From contig JBPPNC010000105.1 in the NCBI GenBank assembly GCA_051306365.1, positions 1 to 64,000 of the forward strand: 64,000 nucleotides of DNA, read 5' to 3'. The position numbers and the translations under genes were made by a program. The stretch comes from Svornostia sp051306365. Its GTDB lineage: Bacteria; Actinomycetota; Thermoleophilia; Solirubrobacterales; Solirubrobacteraceae. Shown here piece after piece: positions 24,964 to 34,080 of this stretch (position 1 is its first letter; the number at the start of each line of letters is the position of its first letter). Below the pieces are notes generated by a model. The model saw nothing but the letters and a program-made list of their open reading frames with translations, was not told where the DNA came from and did no database searches.

Positions 24964-25512
24964 TCAGAAGGGGAGGTCGGGGGCGATCTCGCGCAGCAGC
25001 GGCGCGGTGCGGTCCCGCTCGGAGACGTCGAGCTCGAGATCCTGCGGCCAAACGATCCCGACGTCCGGGTCGTCGAAGCGGAAACCGCGCTCGACGGCCG
25101 GGTCGTAGTACGACGAGCACTTGTAGATGACGTCGGCGACGTCCGACAGCACGCAGAAGCCGTGCGCGAACCCGATCGGGATGTACAGCTGCTTCAGGGT
25201 CTCGTCGTCGAGGACGTGCCCCTCCGACTGCCCGTAGGTCGGTGAGGCACGCCGGAGGTCGACGACCACGTCGAGGATGCTCCCGCGGCCGCACCGCACG
25301 AGCTTGGCCTGCCCCTCACCGAGGGAGAAGTGCATCCCGCGCACGATGCCCTGGCGGGACCGAGAGTGGTTGTCCTGCACCCACGTGGTGGGGATCCCGG
25401 CCGCGGACCAGTCGTTCTCGCGGTAGCTCTCGTGGAAGAAACCGCGGTCGTCGCCGTGGACGGCCGGCTCGATGAGGATGACGCCGTCGAGGCGCGTCGG
25501 GGAGGCATGCAT
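24964..25512 (-). CDS. rfbC: dTDP-4-dehydrorhamnose 3,5-epimerase family protein
   Basis: This 182-residue cupin is at full family length. Hallmarks are DDRGFFHESYRENDW, the catalytic-base region QDNHSRSRQGIVRGMHF, and IPIGFAHGFCVLSDVADVIYKC with the conserved Tyr nearby (SSYYDP). It normally converts dTDP-4-keto-6-deoxyglucose to the L-lyxo isomer on the way to dTDP-rhamnose. rfbA, rfbB and rfbD are not in this window. Given the CDP-sugar genes beside it, a CDP-4-keto sugar is an alternative substrate. The ATG at 25512 has TAGGCT 11 bases upstream. Confidence 0.9.
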   Translation of the reverse strand: MHASPTRLDGVILIEPAVHGDDRGFFHESYRENDWSAAGIPTTWVQDNHSRSRQGIVRGMHFSLGEGQAKLVRCGRGSILDVVVDLRRASPTYGQSEGHVLDDETLKQLYIPIGFAHGFCVLSDVADVIYKCSSYYDPAVERGFRFDDPDVGIVWPQDLELDVSERDRTAPLLREIAPDLPF

Positions 25513-25523
25513 TGCAGGCCGGG

Positions 25524-25543
25524 AGCCTACTCGCCGTTATCGT
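25524..25543. promoter_or_regulatory. Divergent -10-like boxes between rfbC and the membrane-protein gene
   Basis: On the minus strand TAGGCT (25529-25524) serves rfbC with 11 bases to its ATG. On the plus strand TATCGT (25538-25543) lies 7 bases before the ATG at 25551. The gap between start codons is 38 bp. Confidence 0.45.
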
Positions 25544-25550
25544 GTCGGAC

Positions 25551-27863
25551 ATGTCCGCCGTCACCTCACCGGTGAAGGCGTCGCGCGCGCAGGACACCGA
25601 GCACCCCGAGCCGGGCGTTCGCTGGGGCATCGAATTGGCCTGGTTGGCCGTGACGTCGCTGCTCTCGCTGGTGATGTTCTGCGTGATGGCCGACGTCTGG
25701 AAGATGTCCCTGCACGTCCCGATCGTGCTGGGCGGCGACGCCACGTACGGGTTGGTGCTCGTGAAGACCCTCGTCGCGAACCCGTGGATCGAGGTCAATC
25801 GCGACATCGGCGCTCCGTACGGCTCGGTGCTCTACGACCACACGTCGATCTTCGGCGACTTCACGCAGCTGCTGCTGATCAAGGCGATGAGCCTCGGGAT
25901 GACGTCGCCCTCGGCGCTCCTCAACGTCTTCTTCTTCCTGACGTTCCCGATCGTCACCGCGTGCACCTACATCGCGTTGCGCGTCCTGGGCTTCGACCGG
26001 TCGATCGCTGCGACTTGCGCGTTGGTCTACACGTTCCTGCCGCTGCATTTCGTCCGCGGGCTCGGCCACGTGATGCTGTCGGCGTACTACGCCGTGCCCA
26101 TCGCCGGCGTGGTCATCCTCGGGCTGCTCGGCCGCGTCGAGCTGTTCCGGCGCCGGTCGGGTGATGGTCCGCGGATCTTCGCGTGGGCCTCCGGGCGCAC
26201 GCTCCTGACGCTCGGCGCGTGCCTCTTCATCGGTGCGTCCGAGGCCTACTACGCCCTGTTCACGGTCGCGATCGCCGCGCCTGTCGGGCTTCTTGCCGCG
26301 CTGGCGGGCGGCTCCGCCCGGCGTCTCGCTGCGACCGCGGCCGTGTGCGTCACGGTGCTCTCCGGCATGGTGGCCGTCCAGGCGCCCACGTTGATCTACC
26401 GGATGCAGAACGGTGCGAACGAGAACGTCGCCGTGCGGTCCGGGTGGGAGAGCGAGCTGTACGGCCTGCGCATCACGTCCCTCGTGCTGCCGCTGCCGAA
26501 CCACCGCATCCAGAGCTTCAGCGAGACGTCGCGCAAGTACTACGACGGCACACAGCTCAACGGCGAGGGTGCGAACGCCGCGCTCGGCCTGCTCATGACC
26601 TTCGGGCTGCTGCTCGGCATCACCCTGGCTGCCACCAACGCGCTCGGCAGATCCGTCCGAACCGAACGCTGGAAGCTGGCTCGGGACGCCGGAGTGGCAG
26701 GGCTTTTCGCGGTGCTCCTCGGCACGGTGTCAGGCGGCTCCGCGCTCCTCGCCTACCTCGTGAGCTCGCAGATCCGCGGATGGAATCGGATCTCGGTGTT
26801 CGTCGCGTTCTTCGCCCTCATCGGCTTGGCCGCGGCGCTGTCGGCGCTGCGCGCCCGCTGGCTGGCACGTGGCTGGCCCGCGTGGATCGGCGCGCTCGCG
26901 TTGTTCGGGGTCGCCGTCTTCGCTCTGTACGAGCAGTCGCCCAACGGAACACCGCTGTACGAAGCCAATCGGGCCGCCTGGCAGAACGACGCGCGCTTCG
27001 GGGCGGCAGTCGAGGCCGCGCTGCCACAGGGCACGATGGTGCTGCAGCTGCCGTATGTGCCGTTTCCGGAGAATCCGGCCGTCAACAAGATGGAGGACTA
27101 CTCGCACCTCATGCCCTACGTGCACACGGACGGGCTGAAGTGGAGCTACGGTGCGACGAAGGGGCGGTATCCCGACGACTGGGGTGCGTTCGCGAAGGGC
27201 GTGCCGCGCGCGCAGTTCCTTCCGGCCGCGGTCGCCGCGGGGTTCGGGGCGGTCTATGTCGATCGCTTCGGCTACAAGGACAACGGGAAGGCCGTCGAGC
27301 GCGACATCCGGCGCCTGACCGGCGGCGGCCCCACGGTCACGTCGGCGGACGGGCGCTACGTCCTGTATGACCTCGCCCCGGTGCGGGCGGAGGAAGCGCG
27401 CGACGCGACGCCGCAGACGCGGGAGGCCGCGAAGAACGCCGTGCTGCGACCCGTCGCGCTGACATGGAGCACGGGCTTCTACGGCAAGGAATCCGACACG
27501 CGACGCACGTGGTACTGGGGCGCGAAGGACGGGGCGATCGCCGTCGAGAACCGTTCGGACGCGCCGCGCGTCGTCGACATGTCGTTCAAGGTGCTCACCC
27601 CGGGCCCGGAATCGAGCCGGCTGGTGATGACCCTGCCGGACGGCACGCGCCGGGTCTTCCGCACCCACGGCAACGATGAGCCGCCGACGCGCATCCGAAC
27701 GCAGGTGCCGATCCCCCCGGGCACGTCCACGCTCACGCTGTCGACGAACGCGCCCGACGAGGTCAGTGACGCCCGTGATATCCGGATGCAGATCATCGAT
27801 CCCGTGCTGCGCGAAGCGGCGTATTCGGAGATCGCGGCGTCCGTCGACGGGCGACCTGGCTAG
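25551..27863 (+). CDS. Large polytopic membrane protein of O-antigen loci (GT-C/YfhO-like)
   Basis: This 770-residue protein has about 11-12 hydrophobic helices up to residue 480, then a soluble domain. The segment MVLQLPYVPFPENPAVNKM and LKWSYGATKG after the helices is a pattern I associate with hypothetical membrane proteins in O-antigen clusters. The first outside loop has VLGGDATYGLVLVKT and DIGAPYGSVLYDH, where GT-C enzymes place catalytic acidic residues. Probable role: transfer of a lipid-carried sugar outside the membrane. Its stop TAG begins the TAGCAT box of rfbF, 13 bases before that start. Confidence 0.75.
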   Translation: MSAVTSPVKASRAQDTEHPEPGVRWGIELAWLAVTSLLSLVMFCVMADVWKMSLHVPIVLGGDATYGLVLVKTLVANPWIEVNRDIGAPYGSVLYDHTSIFGDFTQLLLIKAMSLGMTSPSALLNVFFFLTFPIVTACTYIALRVLGFDRSIAATCALVYTFLPLHFVRGLGHVMLSAYYAVPIAGVVILGLLGRVELFRRRSGDGPRIFAWASGRTLLTLGACLFIGASEAYYALFTVAIAAPVGLLAALAGGSARRLAATAAVCVTVLSGMVAVQAPTLIYRMQNGANENVAVRSGWESELYGLRITSLVLPLPNHRIQSFSETSRKYYDGTQLNGEGANAALGLLMTFGLLLGITLAATNALGRSVRTERWKLARDAGVAGLFAVLLGTVSGGSALLAYLVSSQIRGWNRISVFVAFFALIGLAAALSALRARWLARGWPAWIGALALFGVAVFALYEQSPNGTPLYEANRAAWQNDARFGAAVEAALPQGTMVLQLPYVPFPENPAVNKMEDYSHLMPYVHTDGLKWSYGATKGRYPDDWGAFAKGVPRAQFLPAAVAAGFGAVYVDRFGYKDNGKAVERDIRRLTGGGPTVTSADGRYVLYDLAPVRAEEARDATPQTREAAKNAVLRPVALTWSTGFYGKESDTRRTWYWGAKDGAIAVENRSDAPRVVDMSFKVLTPGPESSRLVMTLPDGTRRVFRTHGNDEPPTRIRTQVPIPPGTSTLTLSTNAPDEVSDARDIRMQIIDPVLREAAYSEIAASVDGRPG

Positions 27864-27866
27864 CAT
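27861..27866 (+). promoter_or_regulatory. -10-like TAGCAT overlapping the upstream stop codon, rfbF operon
   Basis: TAGCAT includes the TAG stop of the upstream gene and lies 9 bases before the ATG of rfbF. This is the candidate promoter of the nine-gene CDP-sugar operon. Confidence 0.45.
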
Positions 27867-27875
27867 CCCGGCCCG

Positions 27876-28655
27876 ATGAAGGCGGTCATCCTCGCGGGCG
27901 GCCGGGGTACTCGGCTTGCCGAAGAGACCTCGACCCGGCCCAAGCCCATGGTGGAGGTCGGCGGCAAGCCGATCCTCTGGCACATCATGAAGCAGCTCTC
28001 CACGCACGACGTGGACGAGTTCATCATCTGCCTGGGCTACCTCGGGTACGTCATCAAGGAGTGGTTTGCCAACTACACCCTGCACACGTCCGACGTGACG
28101 TTCGACATGCGCAGCGGCGAGATGGAGATCCACAAGTCCACCACGGAGCCGTGGAAGGTCACGCTCGTGGAGACGGGTGAGGACACGATGACCGGCGGGC
28201 GCCTGAAGCGGGTCCTGCCGTACGTCGGCGATGAGGAGGATTTCGTCTTCACCTACGGCGACGGCGTGGCGGACGTCGATGTCACGAAGCTCGTCGCGTT
28301 CCACCGCGAGCAGGGCCGCAAGGCCACCGTGACCGCGGTCCAGCCGACGGGCCGCTTCGGTGCACTGGGTCTCGAACCGGGCGAGGACCACATCCGCACG
28401 TTCAAGGAGAAGCCGCGCGGCGACGGCTCCTGGATCAACGGCGGCTACTTCGTGCTGCATCCGTCCGTCGGCGAGTACATCGCCGGCGATCCGATGCCAT
28501 GGGAGGAGGAGCCGCTGCGCCGCCTGGCCGAGGAAGGCCAGATCTCCGCATACCGCCACGAGGGCTTCTGGCAGGCGATGGACACCCTGCGCGACCGCCT
28601 CACGCTCGAAGAGCTGTGGGAGAGCGGGTCGCCGCCCTGGCGGACATGGCCGTAG
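27876..28655 (+). CDS. rfbF: Glucose-1-phosphate cytidylyltransferase
   Basis: This 259-residue nucleotidyltransferase makes CDP-glucose from CTP and glucose 1-phosphate. The full N-terminal signature GGRGTRLAEETSTRPKPM is present, followed by GGKPILWHIMKQLS, FTYGDGVADVD (metal-binding Asp), INGGYFVLHPSV and EGFWQAMDTLRD. Length and motifs match RfbF/DdhA closely. It is the first gene of a coupled operon and overlaps rfbG by 10 bases. Confidence 0.97.
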   Translation: MKAVILAGGRGTRLAEETSTRPKPMVEVGGKPILWHIMKQLSTHDVDEFIICLGYLGYVIKEWFANYTLHTSDVTFDMRSGEMEIHKSTTEPWKVTLVETGEDTMTGGRLKRVLPYVGDEEDFVFTYGDGVADVDVTKLVAFHREQGRKATVTAVQPTGRFGALGLEPGEDHIRTFKEKPRGDGSWINGGYFVLHPSVGEYIAGDPMPWEEEPLRRLAEEGQISAYRHEGFWQAMDTLRDRLTLEELWESGSPPWRTWP

Positions 28656-29716
28656 ACGCCGGGTACTGGGCGGGCAAGCGGGTCCTCGTCACGGGGCACA
28701 CGGGCTTCAAGGGCTCGTGGCTGTCGCGGTGGCTGACGGCGATGGGCGCGCAGGTCATCGGGCTCTCCGACGAGGTCCCTGCCCAGCCGTGCCTGTTCGT
28801 CGCCGGCCGGGTGCGCGACGAGGTCGAGCACCACGAGATCGACGTACGTGACCGGGACGGCGTGGAGCAGGTCGTGGCGGCATCGCGACCGGACGTCGTG
28901 CTGCACCTCGCTGCGCAGGCGTACGTGCGCCGCAGCTACCTCGAGCCCGTGGAGACGTACGCCGTGAACGTCATGGGCACCGTGAACGTTCTGGAGGCCG
29001 TGCGGCGTGCCGAATCCGTGCGTGCCGTCGTCGTGGTCACGTCGGACAAGTGCTACGACAACCGCGAGCAGAACCGGCCGTTCACCGAGGACGATCCGAT
29101 GGGCGGCCACGATCCCTACTCGAACTCGAAGGGGGCCGCGGAGCTCGTGACCGACGCGTACCGCCGGTCGTTCTTCGGCGATCCGGACGGCACGCGGATC
29201 GCCTCGGGCCGCGCGGGCAACGTCATCGGCGGCGGTGACTGGGGCGAGGACCGCTTGATCCCGGACATGATGCGCGGCGCCCTGGCCGGCGAGCCGATCC
29301 CGATCCGCAACCCGGAGGCGATCCGGCCGTGGCAGCACGTCCTGAACCCGCTGAGCGGCTATCTCGTGCTCGCCGAGGCGCTTGCCGCCGGGCAGCCCGA
29401 CGTCGCGACCGGGTTCAACTTCGGTCCCGATCCGGGCGACGCGCAGCCGGTCAGGGTGATCGTCGAACGCCTCTCCGAACGCTGGCCCGGCGACCTGACG
29501 TGGGAGACCGACAACGGTCCGCACCCCCACGAGGCCGGATACCTCTCGCTGGATTCCACCCGCGCCCATGAGCGGCTCGGGTGGACGCCCACCTGGGATC
29601 TCGACCACACCCTCGCCTCCATCGCCGACTGGTTCGCCGCCTACCGCGACGGCGCCGACATGCAGACGATCACGGACGCGCAGATCGCGGCCTTCGCCGG
29701 GGCGGCCTCCGTCTGA
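28646..29716 (+). CDS. rfbG: CDP-glucose 4,6-dehydratase
   Basis: This 356-residue extended SDR converts CDP-glucose to CDP-4-keto-6-deoxyglucose. Signature elements are VLVTGHTGFKGSWLSRWL (NAD loop, family-specific HTGFKGSW), LAAQAYVRRSY, VVTSDKCYDN, PYSNSKGAAE (YxxxK), and AIRPWQHVLNPLSGYL, all characteristic of RfbG/DdhB. The ATG at 28646 gives the best family start and overlaps rfbF by 10 bases; its TGA overlaps the next ATG. Confidence 0.97.
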   Translation: MAVDAGYWAGKRVLVTGHTGFKGSWLSRWLTAMGAQVIGLSDEVPAQPCLFVAGRVRDEVEHHEIDVRDRDGVEQVVAASRPDVVLHLAAQAYVRRSYLEPVETYAVNVMGTVNVLEAVRRAESVRAVVVVTSDKCYDNREQNRPFTEDDPMGGHDPYSNSKGAAELVTDAYRRSFFGDPDGTRIASGRAGNVIGGGDWGEDRLIPDMMRGALAGEPIPIRNPEAIRPWQHVLNPLSGYLVLAEALAAGQPDVATGFNFGPDPGDAQPVRVIVERLSERWPGDLTWETDNGPHPHEAGYLSLDSTRAHERLGWTPTWDLDHTLASIADWFAAYRDGADMQTITDAQIAAFAGAASV

Positions 29717-30402
29717 TGGCCACCGCGCTTGTGTTCGGCGGTCTCGGCGCGATCGGTGACGCGACCGCCAGCGTGCTGGAGCGCAGCGGGATCGTCGTCA
29801 TCCGCACCGCGCGCAGCGCACAGCCCGGCGCCCTGCACATCGACCCGATCGGCGCGCCTGAGACGCTCGCCGGCCTCGGCGAGCTGCCGCTGCTGCGCGC
29901 CGTCGTCTGGGCCCAGGGCGCGAACGTCAACGACAGCGCCGCGGACGTGGACCCCGGCGCGCTCCGCGACGTGCTCGACGCCAACGTCACCTTCGTCGCC
30001 GCCACGCTGCAGCGCCTCGTCGCCGCCGATCGCCTGGAGGCGCCGGCACGCCTGGTCGTCATCAGCTCCATCTGGGAGCAGATCGCGCGGCCCGGCAAGT
30101 TCTCGTACACGATCTCCAAGGCCGCGGTGGGCGGGCTCGTGCGTGCAGCCTCGGCCGACCTCGCCGCCGACGGGCACCTCATCAACGCCGTGCTGCCCAG
30201 TGTCACCGACACGCCGATGACACGGTCCATGCTCAGCGATGAGCAGGTCATGCGCGTGGCCGGCGCCACGGGCTTCGACCGTCTCACGTCGCTCGACGAT
30301 GTCGCGCAGACCGCGGCGTGGCTTGCGTCCGGTGCGAACACGGGCGTCACCGGGCAGTCCATCGCCGTCGATCTCGGGTTCTCGCATGTCCGCAGCCTCT
30401 GA
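29716..30402 (+). CDS. Short-chain dehydrogenase/reductase in the CDP-sugar operon
   Basis: This 228-residue classical SDR has a variant nucleotide loop FGGLGAIGDA, NAG replaced by AQGAN, and the catalytic triad region VVISSIWE...YTISKAAVGG (YxxxK). Ser in ISS and the YTISK pair are consistent with an active NAD(P)H reductase. A C-terminal SIAVDLGFSH closes the fold. It starts in an ATGA overlap with rfbG and runs 17 bases into the cyclase gene. Possible role: reducing a keto group formed on the branched sugar. Confidence 0.85.
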   Translation: MATALVFGGLGAIGDATASVLERSGIVVIRTARSAQPGALHIDPIGAPETLAGLGELPLLRAVVWAQGANVNDSAADVDPGALRDVLDANVTFVAATLQRLVAADRLEAPARLVVISSIWEQIARPGKFSYTISKAAVGGLVRAASADLAADGHLINAVLPSVTDTPMTRSMLSDEQVMRVAGATGFDRLTSLDDVAQTAAWLASGANTGVTGQSIAVDLGFSHVRSL

Positions 30403-31453
30403 CCTGCTGATCCGCTCCAGCTCCGGCAGCTACGGCGTGACCATCGCCGACGGCGCCTTCGCGGCGGTCATGGCGCAGCGCGAGGGTGCCTACGTCATCG
30501 CCGACGAGCGCTTCGCCGGCCACCCCGCGCTGGACCCGGCGCGCACGATCTCCGTCGTGGCCACGGAGGACCAGAAGACCATGGCGGGCGGCGAGCGGGT
30601 GATCATCGCGCTGCGCGAGGCGGGCGCCCAGCGCGGCGATCACGTCGTGGCCGTGGGCGGCGGGATCATCCAGGACGTCGCCACGCTCGTCGCTCAGCTC
30701 TACATGCGCGGGCTTCCGTGGAGCTACGTCCCGACGACGCTGCTCGGCATGGTCGACTCCTGCATCGGCGGGAAGTCTTCGATCAACGCCGGCCAGTTCA
30801 AGAACCTCGTGGGCAGCTTCCATCCGCCCGACGAAGTCGTCGTCGACCCGGAGTTCCTGTCGACGCTGCCCGGCGAGGCCCTCGCCGGGGGCCTCGCGGA
30901 GGCGATGAAGATCACGTACTGCCGCGGGCCAGAGGCGTTCGCCCGCTACCTCGCGCTCGCCGACGCGTTTCCCGCCAGCGCGGCGCAGCTCGTCCACCAC
31001 GCGCTGGACAGCAAGCGCTGGTTCATCGAGATCGACGAGTTCGACAAGGCAGAACGGCGCCTTCTGAACTTCGGCCACACCTTCGGGCACGCCCTGGAGG
31101 CGGGCACCGGGTTCGGCGTGAGCCACGGCATCGGTGTCGCGATCGGCGTCATCGCCGCCGAGCGGTTCGCGGCGGAGACGGGCGTCGGCGCCGCGGACGC
31201 GCGACTGCGCGACCACGCGACGTCGCTGGCGGTCGAGGCTCCCGACCTCGCGGCACGGCTGGGGCGCCTCGATCCCGCCACGTTCGAGCGCGCGTTCCTC
31301 GGCGACAAGAAGCACGGAGCGGACGGCCTGCACGTCATCGTCCCGGTGGGCGAAGGCGCGGTGGGCGAGCGCGTCGTGCCCAACGAGCCCGCCACGCTCG
31401 CCGCCGTCCACGGCGCGATGCGCGAAGCGATCGCTACGGTAGGCGCCGCATGA
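30386..31453 (+). CDS. Dehydroquinate-synthase-like sugar phosphate cyclase
   Basis: This 355-residue member of the DHQS/2-deoxy-scyllo-inosose synthase/EVS superfamily closes a carbocycle from a keto-sugar-like substrate using NAD and a divalent metal. It shows GGGIIQD (91-97), YMRGLPWSYVPTTLLGMVDS (106-125) and GGKSSINAGQFKN (128-140). Metal ligands are conserved: E172 (GLAEAMK), H231 within NFGHTFGH, and H247 (SHGIG). DHQS enzymes read GGKTGVNHPxGKN and HGEAVAIG at the last sites; here these are altered, suggesting a different substrate from DAHP. Being locked into an rfbFG operon argues against a housekeeping aroB role. Confidence 0.88.
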   Translation: MSAASDLLIRSSSGSYGVTIADGAFAAVMAQREGAYVIADERFAGHPALDPARTISVVATEDQKTMAGGERVIIALREAGAQRGDHVVAVGGGIIQDVATLVAQLYMRGLPWSYVPTTLLGMVDSCIGGKSSINAGQFKNLVGSFHPPDEVVVDPEFLSTLPGEALAGGLAEAMKITYCRGPEAFARYLALADAFPASAAQLVHHALDSKRWFIEIDEFDKAERRLLNFGHTFGHALEAGTGFGVSHGIGVAIGVIAAERFAAETGVGAADARLRDHATSLAVEAPDLAARLGRLDPATFERAFLGDKKHGADGLHVIVPVGEGAVGERVVPNEPATLAAVHGAMREAIATVGAA

Positions 31454-33273
31454 GCATGAAGTACAGCGACCTTCTCGTCCGCTGGCTCAAGGAGCTCGGC
31501 TACACGCACTGCTTCTTTGTCGCCGGCGGCAACGTCATGCATCTCCTGGACGGCGTCCGCAAGGAGATGACGTGCATCGCGACCGTCCATGAGGTGGCTG
31601 CGGGCATCGCCGCGGAGTACTTCAACGAGGTCGAGCCCGAGGGCCGCGCGTTCGCGATGGTGACCGCCGGCCCCGGCCTCACGAACCTCATGACGGCGCT
31701 CGGCGGCGCGTATCTCGAGTCGCGCGAGCTCCTGGTGCTCGGCGGGCAGGCCAAGGCCGAGGACCTCGCCGGCCCGGACCTGCGCCAGCGCGGCATCCAG
31801 GAGATCGACGGAGTGGCGCTCGCGGCGCCCGTCTGCAAGGCGGCCGTCCGCATCGAGGTGCCCGCGCCGAAGCACGAGATCGAACGGCTCGTCAGGCTCG
31901 GCCGCGAGGGCCGGCCCGGCCCGGTCTTCCTCGAGCTCTGTCTCGACGCGCAGGGCGCGCCGGTGGAGCCCGGGCCTCTCGAGGATCCCGCTGCGCCCGC
32001 CGTCGGGGTCACGCCCGCCGGCCACACGCCGGCGCAGGACACCGACGTTCCGGCGCCGCCGCCCGGCATCGGCGCAGAACTTGCGGCGCGACTCGCGTCC
32101 GCGCAGCGTCCCGTCCTGCTGCTCGGCGGCGGCCTGTCGCGCGAGGCCGCGCGCGCCGCGGTGCAGCCGCTGCGTGGCCTCGGCGTCCCGCTCATGACGA
32201 CGTGGAACGGCATGGACCGGGTGTCCGCGGGCGAGCCGCTCTGGTTCGGCCGGCCCAACACCTGGGGCATGCGCGCCAGCAACGTCCTGCTCCAGCAGGC
32301 CGACCTCGTGATCGCGCTGGGCACGCGCCTGGGGCTGCAGCAGACCGGGTTCAACTGGCAGCAGTTCGCGCCGATGGCCGATGTCGTGCAGGTCGATGTC
32401 GACCCGGCGGAGCTTGAGAAGGGGCACCCGCACGTCGACCTGCCCGTTCAGGCCGACGCCGCCGCCGTCCTGCGGGAGCTCCTCGCCGCCGCAGCACCCG
32501 CCGACGTGCCCGAGTGGGTCACGTTCTGCGGGAAGGTGCGGGCGCTGCTGCCGACCGCAGAAGCGGTCAACACCACCGGTGACGGGTACGTCGACCCCTA
32601 CGTCTTCACCGAGTACCTCTCCGTCCTGGCCGGAGAGGACGACCTCGTCGTCCCCTGCTCGAGCGGCGGCGCGTTCACCGTGACCATGCAGAGTTGGCTG
32701 CAGAAGACGGGTCAGCGCGTCGTGACGAACAAGGGCCTCGCCTCGATGGGATACGGCCTCTCGGGCGCCATCGGCGCAGCGTTCGCGCACCCGGGCCGCC
32801 GGGTCATCCACATCGAGGGCGACGGCGGCTTCGCGCAGAACCTGCAGGAGATCGCCACGGTGTCGGTCAACGCGCTGCCGCTGAAGATGTTCATCTTCTC
32901 CAACGAGGGGTACGCCTCGATCCGGATGACGCAGCGCAACTACTTCGGGGGGCAGTACCTCGGCTGCGACACGCAGACCGGACTGGGATTTCCGGATTGG
33001 GCGCAACTCTTCGCCGCCTTCGCCGTTCCCACCATCGAACTCGGACCCGGGTACGCTGACGATTCCGCCTTCCGGGATGCGATGGCGGCATCGGGACCGG
33101 CGGCGTTCATCGTGCCGATCGATCCCGAGCAGACCTACTTCCCGAAGATCTCGAGCCGGGTCACCGCGTCAGGCTCGATGGAGTCCAACCCCCTGCACCT
33201 CATGAGCCCAGACCTTGCCCCTGAGCTGGCCGCCGAGGTCCTTCCCCACACCACGACCGGGAGCACCGCATGA
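31450..33273 (+). CDS. Thiamine diphosphate-dependent enzyme, acetolactate synthase-like
   Basis: This 607-residue enzyme has three domains. The N-terminal PYR domain carries catalytic Glu48 (ATVHEVAAGIAAEYF). The central Rossmann-like domain (about 200-370) lacks the RFDDR FAD motif of true acetolactate synthases. The C-terminal PP domain has the ThDP motif GDGGFAQNLQE near residue 457, ending at FIFSNEGYASI. The family makes C-C bonds by transferring an activated aldehyde (acyl anion equivalent); YerE of Yersinia does this on CDP-3,6-dideoxy-4-ketoglucose. An equivalent role on this CDP-sugar is plausible. ATGA overlaps link it on both sides. Confidence 0.88.
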   Translation: MSMKYSDLLVRWLKELGYTHCFFVAGGNVMHLLDGVRKEMTCIATVHEVAAGIAAEYFNEVEPEGRAFAMVTAGPGLTNLMTALGGAYLESRELLVLGGQAKAEDLAGPDLRQRGIQEIDGVALAAPVCKAAVRIEVPAPKHEIERLVRLGREGRPGPVFLELCLDAQGAPVEPGPLEDPAAPAVGVTPAGHTPAQDTDVPAPPPGIGAELAARLASAQRPVLLLGGGLSREAARAAVQPLRGLGVPLMTTWNGMDRVSAGEPLWFGRPNTWGMRASNVLLQQADLVIALGTRLGLQQTGFNWQQFAPMADVVQVDVDPAELEKGHPHVDLPVQADAAAVLRELLAAAAPADVPEWVTFCGKVRALLPTAEAVNTTGDGYVDPYVFTEYLSVLAGEDDLVVPCSSGGAFTVTMQSWLQKTGQRVVTNKGLASMGYGLSGAIGAAFAHPGRRVIHIEGDGGFAQNLQEIATVSVNALPLKMFIFSNEGYASIRMTQRNYFGGQYLGCDTQTGLGFPDWAQLFAAFAVPTIELGPGYADDSAFRDAMAASGPAAFIVPIDPEQTYFPKISSRVTASGSMESNPLHLMSPDLAPELAAEVLPHTTTGSTA

Positions 33274-34079
33274 ATTCCACCGAGCGCGAGATGCGCGACA
33301 TCTTGATCCGCGGCCGTGAGGACTACGGCTACGTCGCCGTGAAGGCCGAGTTCGAGGCAGAGGGCACGCGCGTCGAGGAGCTCCTGCGGCTCGTCGAGAT
33401 CGCGCACCGCTCGGACCTCAAGCTCGCGGTGAAGATCGGCGGCTGCGAGGCCGTCCGCGACCTGTTCGAGGCCAAGCAGATCGGCGTGGACTACATCATC
33501 GCGCCGATGGTCGAGACGCCCTACGCCCTGAGCAAGTACGTGCTGGCGAAGGACAAGGCCTACTCCGAGGACGAGCAGCTCGACACGGACTTCCTGTTCA
33601 ACATGGAGACCGGGACGGGCTACGCGCACCGCGAGGAGCTCGCGACCGTCGCTGCGGCCAAGCCGGGTGTCGACGGCATCGTGTTCGGCCGGGTGGACTT
33701 CGTCGGCTCGTTGCAGCGCGGGCGTGACGACATCAACGACGACGACATCACGGACATGGTGGTCGAGACCGGCCGCCTCTGTAAGGCGAAGGGCCTGGAC
33801 CTGGTGGTCGGCGGCGGCGTGTCCTCCGATTCGATCCCGGCCCTGCGTCGTATCCGCGCCGAGCACCTCACGCGCTTCGAGACGCGCAAGGTCGTGTTCG
33901 ACGGGGGTGCCGTGGAGACGGACGACATCGCGGGCGGCCTGCTGAACGCCGTGCACTTCGAGCTGCTGTGGCTGAAGAACAAGCGTGAGTACTACGGCCT
34001 CATCCACGCCGAGGACGCGAAGCGCATCGACATGCTCGAGGCGCGCTGGGGCAAGCTCAGCGCGGGCGCGACCGCGTAG
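33270..34079 (+). CDS. HpcH/HpaI-type class II aldolase/lyase
   Basis: This 269-residue TIM-barrel protein resembles the HpcH/HpaI aldolase/citrate lyase family. It shows VKIGGCEAVRDL, APMVETPYAL (Glu82), FNMETGTGY (Glu113) and GVDGIVFGRVDF (Asp143). The last two fit the Glu/Asp metal ligands that enolise pyruvate or a related keto acid, followed by addition to an aldehyde. It is followed by GLDLVVGGGVSSDSIP. In a sugar operon the likely use is C-C bond formation that supplies the carbons later closed by the cyclase; this is inference. The ATG overlaps the previous TGA. Confidence 0.82.
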   Translation: MNSTEREMRDILIRGREDYGYVAVKAEFEAEGTRVEELLRLVEIAHRSDLKLAVKIGGCEAVRDLFEAKQIGVDYIIAPMVETPYALSKYVLAKDKAYSEDEQLDTDFLFNMETGTGYAHREELATVAAAKPGVDGIVFGRVDFVGSLQRGRDDINDDDITDMVVETGRLCKAKGLDLVVGGGVSSDSIPALRRIRAEHLTRFETRKVVFDGGAVETDDIAGGLLNAVHFELLWLKNKREYYGLIHAEDAKRIDMLEARWGKLSAGATA

Positions 34080-34080
34080 C

